This document shows, piece after piece, positions 54,144 to 63,300 of a stretch of DNA of 64,000 nt. The notes beneath the pieces were generated by a model. That model saw only the letters and a list, made by a program, of their open reading frames with translations. It had not been told where the DNA came from and ran no database searches. The stretch is from positions 1 through 64,000 of the forward strand of contig NZ_QRHC01000015.1 of NCBI RefSeq assembly GCF_003415655.1, read 5' to 3'. A program made the translations under genes and the position numbers. Position 1 is the stretch's first letter; the number at the start of each line of letters is the position of its first letter. This DNA is from Vibrio maerlii (GTDB lineage: Bacteria; Pseudomonadota; Gammaproteobacteria; Enterobacterales; Vibrionaceae).

Positions 54144-56144
54144 CTACACCTTGCGCTCTGAAAAAGACAGCACTTCCTGCTGCTGCTCGTCGCGAACTAA
54201 TAACTCTTTTCGCATACGTTCTTGCTGTTGCTCAATTCGTGTCTGGCAACGGCGAATCCCTCTTAACAATAGCTTGTTTTTCAACCTCTTGGAAAGGGGG
54301 AATTGATAAATGGTCAATAATATCTTGGCCCATTTATGATTTATAACCTCATCTTCAAGTGATAGTTGAAATTCAACACTGCCCCTGTCTCCTTGTCGGG
54401 CACAACGCCCTTCAAGTTGCCGATCGACTCGTGATGAATCGTGTAAGCCGGTAATGATGACATGCAAGCCTCCCTCTGCTTCAACTTCATCATCTAACTT
54501 AATATCTGTACCGCGGCCAGCCATACTGGTTGCTATCGTCACCCTGTTAGCATGACCTGCGGCTTTAACTATCTCAGCCTCTTCTTGGTCTTGTTTTGCA
54601 TTGAGTACTTGGTGAGGAATCCCACGAAACTCAAGTAGTGAGCTTAATTGCTCAGAGGATCTCAGTGACTGTGTTCCGATTAAGATCGCACGTTCAGATT
54701 GAGATTGAAAATCAACCACTCTATCGACAACGGATTGCCACTTGTCTTGATCGGTTCGATGGACCGTTGTCCCTAACTGTTTTCTCTTAGATGGCTTGTG
54801 TGTGGGTATGTCTACAACGGGTAACCCATAAATACGCCAAAACTCCGACTTTACCTCATCTGCTGTTCCTGTCATTCCTGAGAGGTGATGGTAATAGCGG
54901 AAGAAATTTTGGAAACTGATACTTGCTAATGTTGACCTTGGGTTACTCAGCTCGCAATGTTCTTTAATTTCGATCAGTTGATGCAGACCTCGCTCCCAAG
55001 TCCGGTCAGGCATTCTGCGACCCGTGTGTTCATCAATAATGATGACTTTGCCATCGTCGACTAAATAGTGCTTATCTCTTTCAAATAAGTATTGTGCCGT
55101 CAGAGCTTGCCTTGCCAATTCAAGGCGTCTCACCTGGCCTTTCCACAGAGCACCAAGTCCTTCCGTCATCTTCTCGATATTTTGCTTGCCTACCACGGTC
55201 AGCTCAATAAACCTTGGTTGCTTTATTACTCTAAAATCTTCATTTTCAACCAACTGTTCAACCAACGAATAGGCTTGTTGATACATCAGCTCCTGTCCTT
55301 CTTGGGGGGTTTCTTCACCAGAGATGATTAACGGAGTGGAAGCCTCATCCATAAACACACCGTCGGCTTCATCGACGACTGCAAAATGAAGCCCTCTCAA
55401 CATGAGCTTATTGATACCACTATCGGTATGGCTACCAAACGCGCGTTGAGCGTGGAGTTGAATCGCACTGTCAGTCGACGCCAGCTCAATACGATCTTTT
55501 AGGTAATCGAAAGCCAGCTCATTATTGGTGCAATAAACAATGTCGCAACGATAATTGTCCTGACGCTCTGCCAATTCTTGGCCTTGTATAACCACGCCAA
55601 CGGTCAATCCCAAGCGCGTATATACCGGATTCATTAGCTCTGCATCACGTTCAGTCAGATAATCATTAACCGTCACAACGTGAGTTGGAACTCCAGCCAT
55701 TGCCGCCGCTGCGACGGGTAAAGTTGCGGTGAGCGTTTTACCCTCACCTGTTTGCATCTGACCTATATTGCCGTGCAATATTGCCAACCCACCTAAAATT
55801 TGGCTATCGAAATGCCACATCCCTAACTCTCGACCAGAAACTTCGCGAATCAACGCGAAACACTCTATGAGCAACTTAGTTGTGAGTCCGTCGCGATGTA
55901 ATTGACGTTTGTTAACCTCAATACGAGTGTCTAGCTCCTGCTCTGACAAGGCTTCCAATTCAGACTCTAAGCGCTTAGTACGCCATAAAAGGGGGCGATA
56001 GAACCACACAGAAGAACGAATTGGTCGGCTTGTATAGGAAGTTAACGTATTCCACCAGCGAACCATGCGTTCGCTTTTGGCAATACTCTTTTGTGGCCTT
56101 TCAAGCTCAGAGTTTGGAAGTCGACTCGGTCTGCTATACATCAA
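54144..56144 (-). CDS. Shortened SecA paralogue (accessory preprotein translocase ATPase)
   Basis: This encodes 666 residues against about 900 for housekeeping SecA. The motor is intact: Walker A in MQTGEGKTLTATLP, the DEAD-type box VVDEADGVFMDEASTPLIISG spanning about residues 256-276, MTGTADEVKSEF, and motif VI in MAGRGTDIKLD and RQLEGRCARQGDRGSVEF. Sequence after about residue 630 is short: the helical scaffold end and the zinc-binding C-terminal tail for SecB and lipids are missing. It overlaps the M50 gene by 11 bases. A substrate-dedicated translocation ATPase is inferred; canonical SecA must be elsewhere in the genome. Confidence 0.9.
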   Translation of the reverse strand: MMYSRPSRLPNSELERPQKSIAKSERMVRWWNTLTSYTSRPIRSSVWFYRPLLWRTKRLESELEALSEQELDTRIEVNKRQLHRDGLTTKLLIECFALIREVSGRELGMWHFDSQILGGLAILHGNIGQMQTGEGKTLTATLPVAAAAMAGVPTHVVTVNDYLTERDAELMNPVYTRLGLTVGVVIQGQELAERQDNYRCDIVYCTNNELAFDYLKDRIELASTDSAIQLHAQRAFGSHTDSGINKLMLRGLHFAVVDEADGVFMDEASTPLIISGEETPQEGQELMYQQAYSLVEQLVENEDFRVIKQPRFIELTVVGKQNIEKMTEGLGALWKGQVRRLELARQALTAQYLFERDKHYLVDDGKVIIIDEHTGRRMPDRTWERGLHQLIEIKEHCELSNPRSTLASISFQNFFRYYHHLSGMTGTADEVKSEFWRIYGLPVVDIPTHKPSKRKQLGTTVHRTDQDKWQSVVDRVVDFQSQSERAILIGTQSLRSSEQLSSLLEFRGIPHQVLNAKQDQEEAEIVKAAGHANRVTIATSMAGRGTDIKLDDEVEAEGGLHVIITGLHDSSRVDRQLEGRCARQGDRGSVEFQLSLEDEVINHKWAKILLTIYQFPLSKRLKNKLLLRGIRRCQTRIEQQQERMRKELLVRDEQQQEVLSFSERKV

Positions 56145-58275
56145 ACTGCCTCAAGAACACTCGTCGAATTTCACGCCCCCAACGATAAATGATGGGTTCC
56201 GGTTGATGTTCAAACAAGACATGTACTCTTTCATCAAAGCGAAACTTAGGTGTCTGATCACTTTGCATCTCTAGACGGAAATAATTTTGATACGCCTGAA
56301 GTTCTTGTGATCGGTTTGGATCGAGCGCGATCAAACCACCACCTTCTGTTGAGAGCGTGGCACTAGGTAAGATTTGGGTAGACGCAGGAAGAACTCGTTG
56401 AATACTCGCTTGATATTCGTGGTATGGGTCGGATGCAAGCTTAAGTTTTACACCTTGAGTTTGGTTACGAACTAAATCGATATCATCTTCGGTAATCATC
56501 ACAGACAACGGAAGGTTTTGATAGTCAACAACATAACCCAAAATATCACCACGCTGGAAGAATCGACCTTCAGTACCTGAGCCCTGAGGAATCACAAAAT
56601 CTCCTTGCGTAGTGCTGGTAACCAAAAGTGCATCTAACCGTGACTTCATGTCTTGATATTCTTGTTCGATGAAGTCCAGCTCTTGCTTGAGAATCTCCGA
56701 CTCACTACGGTTATTAACACTCGCTTCATAGCGTACACGAGCTTCCCTTAATTGGCCTTCTATGACTTCCACACGAGTGAGTGTATCTGGGTCGGCCATC
56801 TGAAGAAGTACCTCGCCTGATTGTACCCTTGCTCCATCCTCAACAAGTATCGACTCCACAAACCCACTCGCTTGAGCTCGAACATAAGACTCTTGAGGGA
56901 CATAGAGCACACCTTGAGCGTATGTTTGAAGTGGTACAGGTAGATAAAACAATACCGCCAAAATAGCCGTCACCACAGACAGTGAAATAGCATAAACCCG
57001 TGTTTTTTTCCTTTGCATATATGAATCCTTCAAAGGGCTGACACTGACTTTCAAAATAGGTGCAATCAAGCTACTCCAAATAGACCAAGCCGCTAGAATA
57101 ACACCAATAAAGAAGTACTTACTTGCAACAAATAGTGAAATTATGACCATCACAAAGAGTCGGTAGATATAGGCTGCGATAGCATAACTGGCTAACCACA
57201 CCGACTCTTTGCGACTGTACGCATTGCTTCTCACTTCGCTAATTCGATAGACATAACGTTTCACGAGGTAACCCACCTGTACGTTTCCTCGTGAAGCTAA
57301 GTTTGGTATCTCCAAGTAATCCGATAAGACATAGTAAGCATCGAATCTAAGTAGTGGATTACCGTTGAATAGAAGTGTCGAAATACCACCAATCAACATG
57401 ACGTTATACGCCAAAGAGCGCATAAGCCCAGGTTCGACCAACGTCCAGATAATCATGGCGATGGAAGCCATCAATAGCTCTCCAAATACACCAACGGCAC
57501 CCACAATCATTCGCTGATATTTGTTTCTGAATGAGGAAGCTGAAGTAGCATCTACATAAGGGACAGGGATGAATATCAACAGCATCACCCCCATTTCGTG
57601 AACCTCTCCACCCCATCGTTTTACGGCATAACCATGCCCCAACTCATGAATGAGCTTTACTACAGGATAAGCGAGAGCCATAAGAAACAGGTTCTCAACA
57701 CCGAGTACTTTGTCACTGAGGTTGTTGGTTAACTCTTGCCAATTAAGCGCAGCCAACATAACACCAGCTACCAAAATCAACACAGAAACGAGAGCACCCA
57801 ATTTAGAAAAGACGGCTGTCGCAACCCAACGAGTGGAGTGCAAGAAACGTTGAGGATCAAGAAGTGGGATTTTAATACTTAGCGGAGACTTAAGCTGCTG
57901 TAGCAACTTTTTGGTTTGCTCTTGTCCCCGCCTTTGATCGAGCTGCTGAACATTAGGAAGTTTATCTGTTTGAATGACATTGGCTTTATTGAGTTGTCCT
58001 AGCAATTGAATCACTTCATCTTGCGTCGGTATGTCATCCCCTAGCTGCTCGCAAGCAAGGCCCCAAACTTGGTCAAGCGTTCTATTGCCATCCATCAAAC
58101 CAATCAACTGATAGGCCTCTGGTGTAAAACGTTGAAACTGCCCAGTTACATGATCTTGCAGCACGAACCACACCTTCCCCCTATAAACATGTCGGTGGAT
58201 ATTGGCGTGCTTGCGAATACGAACCTTGAGATCGGCAACTTTATACCAAGAAGGACTGAAGAGTGATGCTGACAT
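56134..58275 (-). CDS. PqqD-like / M50 site-2 protease / HlyD-type fusion protein
   Basis: This encodes 713 residues. An N-terminal PqqD-like or winged region (about 15-105) is followed by membrane segments holding the M50 zinc protease motif KLIHELGHGYAVK (about residue 212) and the third ligand in NGNPLLRFDAYYVLSD. After several more membrane segments, a periplasmic adaptor part (from about residue 455) carries a lipoyl-like half (ASGFVESILVEDGARVQSGE), a helical hairpin and a barrel. Proteins of this build are found near peptide-export loci. It may cut or hold the substrate at the membrane. Four bases separate it from the upstream gene. Confidence 0.88.
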   Translation of the reverse strand: MSASLFSPSWYKVADLKVRIRKHANIHRHVYRGKVWFVLQDHVTGQFQRFTPEAYQLIGLMDGNRTLDQVWGLACEQLGDDIPTQDEVIQLLGQLNKANVIQTDKLPNVQQLDQRRGQEQTKKLLQQLKSPLSIKIPLLDPQRFLHSTRWVATAVFSKLGALVSVLILVAGVMLAALNWQELTNNLSDKVLGVENLFLMALAYPVVKLIHELGHGYAVKRWGGEVHEMGVMLLIFIPVPYVDATSASSFRNKYQRMIVGAVGVFGELLMASIAMIIWTLVEPGLMRSLAYNVMLIGGISTLLFNGNPLLRFDAYYVLSDYLEIPNLASRGNVQVGYLVKRYVYRISEVRSNAYSRKESVWLASYAIAAYIYRLFVMVIISLFVASKYFFIGVILAAWSIWSSLIAPILKVSVSPLKDSYMQRKKTRVYAISLSVVTAILAVLFYLPVPLQTYAQGVLYVPQESYVRAQASGFVESILVEDGARVQSGEVLLQMADPDTLTRVEVIEGQLREARVRYEASVNNRSESEILKQELDFIEQEYQDMKSRLDALLVTSTTQGDFVIPQGSGTEGRFFQRGDILGYVVDYQNLPLSVMITEDDIDLVRNQTQGVKLKLASDPYHEYQASIQRVLPASTQILPSATLSTEGGGLIALDPNRSQELQAYQNYFRLEMQSDQTPKFRFDERVHVLFEHQPEPIIYRWGREIRRVFLRQFDV

Positions 58276-58278
58276 ACA

Positions 58279-60162
58279 TTAGCCCCACCAAGTCCACAGC
58301 TGAATTTTCACCCACTCCACGAGCTCACGAGTCCAAACTTTTATCCCAAGTCGGTCATCTATGTAGACTTTTCCAATCCCTTCCATACCAGGGCGTAACT
58401 GATCACTCGACGAGAGCAGATCGGCCTCCACAACGAAGTAAGTTGTCCCTTCAATCGCTTCCGTTAATGGTGTGACTTTATTAACTTTAAATGCAAATTT
58501 TTGCTCAGGTAGAGCCGATAAATACAGCTCGCCAGTCTGCTCCAACTTAAGTTCTGAGATTCGACTATCTTTCACCAACAATTTGATTCGATAATTTTCA
58601 TCCGGAGCAACCTCAAACAACACATCTCCCTTAGAGATTGCACTACCCAACCTTTGGCTAAGGTCTCCACTGACAATTAACCCTGGATAAGGGGCCGTTA
58701 ATGCCCCCCGTTTGAGTTGACTGTTGATTAACTCTAATTGAGCTGTGACTTGCTGCTGCTGGGCATTAATAATATTGATCTTTGCTCTGTCACGTACTGC
58801 CACCGCTTCAAGATACTGTCGATTGAGCTTACCCTGTTCACTTAACCACTTGAGTTTTTCGAGTCGTAAATCACGATCATCCATTTTGACCAAAAGCTGT
58901 TCAGCTTCAACTCTATCACCCGCTCTTGCCGTCGCTTCATTTATATAACCATCATAAGGCGCAACAACCGCTTGCAGTTCAGCACTCTCTACAACCGCAT
59001 CGGTCGAGAGTTTGTAAGGAATCACCCAAGTAGCGAGCAAGTAACAGATTGCAGCTAAGCTTAGAACAACTAGCTTTCGTCCAAGATACCTCGGTCCTAG
59101 TAAACGTCCTAACTGAGTAGCGGTTGCATCTAACGTCTTTCGTAACCAAGATTTGTCCTTTTCTTTTTTATCAGCCAAGGTTGGGATCACTAGGCTTACT
59201 AGACTCTGAGCCTCTTCTGCAGTTTTCTGACGCCAAACTTGTCCAGCCTTTCCTTCGACAACAACGGCTCCTGCGATCTTGCCATCGAGATAGATGGGAA
59301 GCGACATGATAGATATATCCCCAAGGTGTTCGGAAAGGGCTTTGTGTGCATTAACAATGTCACCATTTGTGTCACCGTTGAGTACCTTATCTGCTCTAAT
59401 AGGACTTTCGGTTTCCGCAGCACTACCAAGAAAACAAATAGGTCGACCTTGATCGATACACTCATCCATCACATTTTCGATAAGACGAACCTGATTCATT
59501 TTCTTACCAAACTGAGCACTATGGGAGAGGAATTGCAACTTTGAGCGCTTGCGCTTGTATTCACCAATACTGGTGCGATCGCAGTTGTAAAGCACCGTCA
59601 TTTCCGTGACTAATCGCACTGCAGCGGCGCTGTAACTAGACTCTGATAACACGCTAGCAAGTATGTCTACCTTCTGTTGATTGAACGTTTGCTGCTCGGA
59701 AAGCAACTTACTTCTTTGCTGATACTCAACCACCTCAAGACTCGAGGTACTGAGTTCAAGAAGCGTAATGGCTTGGGTAAGCTCTTGTTGCGAGCGCACA
59801 TTGACAGCCATAGCGACGAAGGCAATGAGTTGCTGTTGATTGTCTTGAACGGGGTAGACCAAACCGAAGGTAGAAGTTTGAGACTTCGCTTGCCCAAGCG
59901 CTGACACTTGAGGACTGGACAGTGAAAACTGATTTTCTGCTAACTCGGTAAGTTGATTAAAAACATCACTGCCAGGGGCGAGTGTTGCAGTAGGTATGAG
60001 TCCATTATTAGTTGGCAAATAGATAACAGCTGCTTTCACCCCATCAATGATGTTTTGATGATGTACTAGCCACTCTTGGTAATAACTTAGATTGAACTCA
60101 GTATCATTGTTCTGACTCTCGGAAAATGCCGGCTTTTCAGCCGTACCGACCTGCTCCGTCAT
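58279..60162 (-). CDS. GAF-domain protein fused to an HlyD-type adaptor
   Basis: This encodes 627 residues. The first 350 residues are soluble and contain one clear GAF-like domain (about 185-330, with CDRTSIGEYKRKRSKLQF and DGKIAGAVVVEG) and probably another before it. One membrane segment (LVVLSLAAICYLLATWVIP, about 367-385) is followed by a lipoyl-like half (VVAPYDGYINEATARAGDRV), a helical hairpin and the second half (LTAPYPGLIVSGD), then a barrel. So a cytoplasmic sensory part is joined to a periplasmic adaptor. It follows the RTX-like gene and a hairpin. Confidence 0.87.
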   Translation of the reverse strand: MTEQVGTAEKPAFSESQNNDTEFNLSYYQEWLVHHQNIIDGVKAAVIYLPTNNGLIPTATLAPGSDVFNQLTELAENQFSLSSPQVSALGQAKSQTSTFGLVYPVQDNQQQLIAFVAMAVNVRSQQELTQAITLLELSTSSLEVVEYQQRSKLLSEQQTFNQQKVDILASVLSESSYSAAAVRLVTEMTVLYNCDRTSIGEYKRKRSKLQFLSHSAQFGKKMNQVRLIENVMDECIDQGRPICFLGSAAETESPIRADKVLNGDTNGDIVNAHKALSEHLGDISIMSLPIYLDGKIAGAVVVEGKAGQVWRQKTAEEAQSLVSLVIPTLADKKEKDKSWLRKTLDATATQLGRLLGPRYLGRKLVVLSLAAICYLLATWVIPYKLSTDAVVESAELQAVVAPYDGYINEATARAGDRVEAEQLLVKMDDRDLRLEKLKWLSEQGKLNRQYLEAVAVRDRAKINIINAQQQQVTAQLELINSQLKRGALTAPYPGLIVSGDLSQRLGSAISKGDVLFEVAPDENYRIKLLVKDSRISELKLEQTGELYLSALPEQKFAFKVNKVTPLTEAIEGTTYFVVEADLLSSSDQLRPGMEGIGKVYIDDRLGIKVWTRELVEWVKIQLWTWWG

Positions 60163-60197
60163 ACTTATGTCCCTATAAAGTAAAACAGTCTCTCAAT

Positions 60198-60235
60198 AAA
60201 AAGCTGCATTCAACCTAAGGCTGAACACAGCTTTT
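60198..60235 (-). terminator. Hairpin between the RTX-like gene and the export genes
   Basis: Arms AAAAGCTG and CAGCTTTT, plus an inner TTCA/TGAA pair, enclose a loop; on the minus strand it ends with a run of Ts. It lies 86 bases after the stop of the repeat protein and 36 before the next ATG. It is likely a terminator or attenuator that makes the substrate gene more highly expressed than the export genes. Confidence 0.75.
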
Positions 60236-60320
60236 CTTTAACATAATGTTGTAATTATGTGAAAAGCTTACACTAAATCTAGACCACCTTCGATGTTGGT
60301 GTCCAGTTCTGTGTCATGGC

Positions 60321-63300
60321 TTAACTCTGCTTACGTCCCTTAGGGGTCGCCTTTGAGTCCGCTCGCATCACCATCCAGCCACCTAATCCAGCAACCGCCG
60401 CTTTTACATCAATATTACTAGATGAAGTGTCTGCTGGGGCTTCCTGTTCTTCTACCTCTTCCTCAACTTTACACTCTGTTGTTTCTGGGTCACATTCTTC
60501 CTGAGGCTCTTGAGTTGGCTCACCTTCTGATTGCTCGCCTTGAACTTCCAAAGGAACAACCGTTGGCTCTGCAGCTTTTGTCTCAGCACCCTCTTCGTTG
60601 ATCACCTCTTCAGAAACTTCTTCTCCGTCTTCAGGCAATGTTTCAAAACCTGCCGCGGTTGGATCGGTTGGTATCACAAAGTCTGCACCTTCAGAGCCTC
60701 CAGAGCCATTGGCTTGGAAGATAGGACTTAGGTTGGCAAAGGCTTGGTCGGCGCTCAAGTCAAACACTGTTGTCACGGCCGTTCTACTACGAGCCGCTTG
60801 ACCAAGGTTCGATTCTGCGTAAACCTGCTTCGCATAACCACCAAACAGACCTGACTGCGTGCGACGAATAAGGTCTAGATTACCCTGAGCGAGCGAAATG
60901 ATAGATGCTGGGGTTGACTCTGATTCACTATCAACAAAGGTAAAGCGACCGTATTCACCAACCAATACGTCCTCACTAAAGTTGGCGAAGAACAAGTCAC
61001 TACCAAAGTGACCTTGCATCTGATCTTGACCAGCACCACCAAGCAAGGTGTCATCACCACCTACAAACAGATCTACAGACTCAAAGATAATCGTATCTTC
61101 ATTGACGCTTAGAACAGAACGCGTTACTTGAGAACCATCACCACCCAGGATGTCGTTTCCTGCGCCACCATCAAGACGGTCTGAACCAAAACCACCAAAC
61201 AGGATATCTCGGTCTGAACCACCCGTTAATGTATCGTTACCACCAATCGTTGTATCGCCAGTGCGAACACCCACATAACGACCTGCAGCATCACTGAAGA
61301 TGACACCATCATCACCAATAACAATGGTTTCACCAGATTGGTTAGTCACATTATCACTGCCTACACCTGCGATAACCTGATCTTGACCCGCACCTACCGA
61401 AATCACATCACTGCCACCGGTAGCATTCGTGGTATCCGTAGAGAATACTTGACGACGAGCGCCATCCACAAAACGAACCTCACCATTGTCACCGACAACT
61501 GTATCTTGACCCGCCCCCGTTGAAATTGAGTCGCTGCCGAAGCCAGCTAGTACGATGTTTTCTCCATCGCCAGCACTGATTGCATCTGCCCCCCCTAGCG
61601 CCAAAGACTTAGTCTTAGCGTTCGTTATGACACCTTGGTCGTCGTACAACAACTGGCCATTATCACCTATGATGTGGTCATCACCGCCAACAGTAGTGAT
61701 ATTATCGCTGCCTTCACCTGCGATAACCTTATTATCACCAAAGCCCAATACAACAACGTCAGAGCCGCCTAGGTTATCTTCCGTCGTTACCGCCTCTATC
61801 AGAATACCTTGGGCGTTGTAGCTCAGCACGCCGTTGTCTGCTAGAACATGCGTATCACCCGATGTTGAGGTCACAATGTCACTACCAAGACCCGCTATCA
61901 CTTTGTCATTACCAGTACCTAAGGTAATGATGTCTGAGCCTGTGGTGGTTTCATCTTCGTCAGTGCTTTGCATTACTCGGATAACACCATCTACTAGGTC
62001 GATTTGACCATTGTCCCCAATCACGATATCGTTACCTGCTCCGGTTGTTACTTGGTCGTTGCCATTACCTGCAACAACGATATTGCCACCGTTGCCCGCA
62101 TCGATGACGTCATTGCCACCATTGATTAAAGAGGTACTCAGCGCTTGCGTCATAACGCCAGCATCGTCGTAAGTGAATTGGCCGTTGTCACCAAAGATAT
62201 GGTCAATACCTTCGGAAGTAGTAATGGTGTCGTTACCCTGACCACCAAGCACAACGTTGTTACCGTTACCTAGTGTGACATCGTCATCACCACCGAGGCT
62301 CTCTTCAGTCGTCACCGCTTCAATTAGAACGCCTTGGGCGTTGTAACTTAGTACGCCGTTGTCTGCTAGTACATGTGTATTGCCAGATGCAGACTCAATC
62401 GAGTCTCCAGCGACAATCGCGTCTGTTGCTTCTTTTTCAAGAACACCATCTACCCACTCGGCAGGTTGCGCATCGATGTTTGAACCCAGGCCAGCAATAA
62501 CTCGATCATTACCAGTGCCAACGACAATCGTGTCGTTACCAGCTGTAGAGTCATCCATATCCGTACTACGGATTGAACGAACCACACCAGCGACAAGGTC
62601 TACTTGGCCATTGTCACCAACAATAGTGTCATCGCCGCTTGCCGTAGTAACGCTGTCATTGCCATACCCCGAAATGATCAGCTTATTTCCATTGCCAGTG
62701 ACAATGGTGTCATCTCCACCCTCTGAGTGTGATTGACTCATTGCTTGGACAAGAACGCCTTGATCGTCGTAGGTCAACAGACCGTTATCAGAGATAATAT
62801 GGTCAACACCATTCTCAGTCGTAATGGTATCTTCACCATTACCGGCCAGAACAGTATTGTCACCTGAACCTAGTGTTAGCGTGTCGTTACCACCTAGAGA
62901 AACATCTGAAGTTTGTGCAGAAACCAAGATTTCTTGAGCGTTGTAATTCAAGCTACCATTGTCCGCAACAACATGCGTATTGCCAGAGGCAGATTTGATA
63001 ACATCACTACCTAAACCACCTAACACTCTATCGTTACCAGAGCCAGCGTGAATGGTGTCGTCACCAAACGCATTTTGGTCGCCCTCTTCGGTCTTAAGAA
63101 CTGCAGTACCATTGCGAAGGTCAACCTCACCGAAATCACCCAGAATTGAGTCATTACCAGTCGAACCTTTGACAAGATCACTGCCAGCACCGGCAATTAC
63201 AATGTCGTTGTCTTCTTGAGCATAGATTTCATCTGCATCACCGAGCGATGTATCTGAAGACGCAACCAAGACTACAATGCCAGAATCTAAGGTAATCGTA

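Noticed and set aside
62359..62736. Plus-strand open frame opposite the RTX-like gene
   Set aside because: It mirrors the repeat structure of the real gene and has no independent support.
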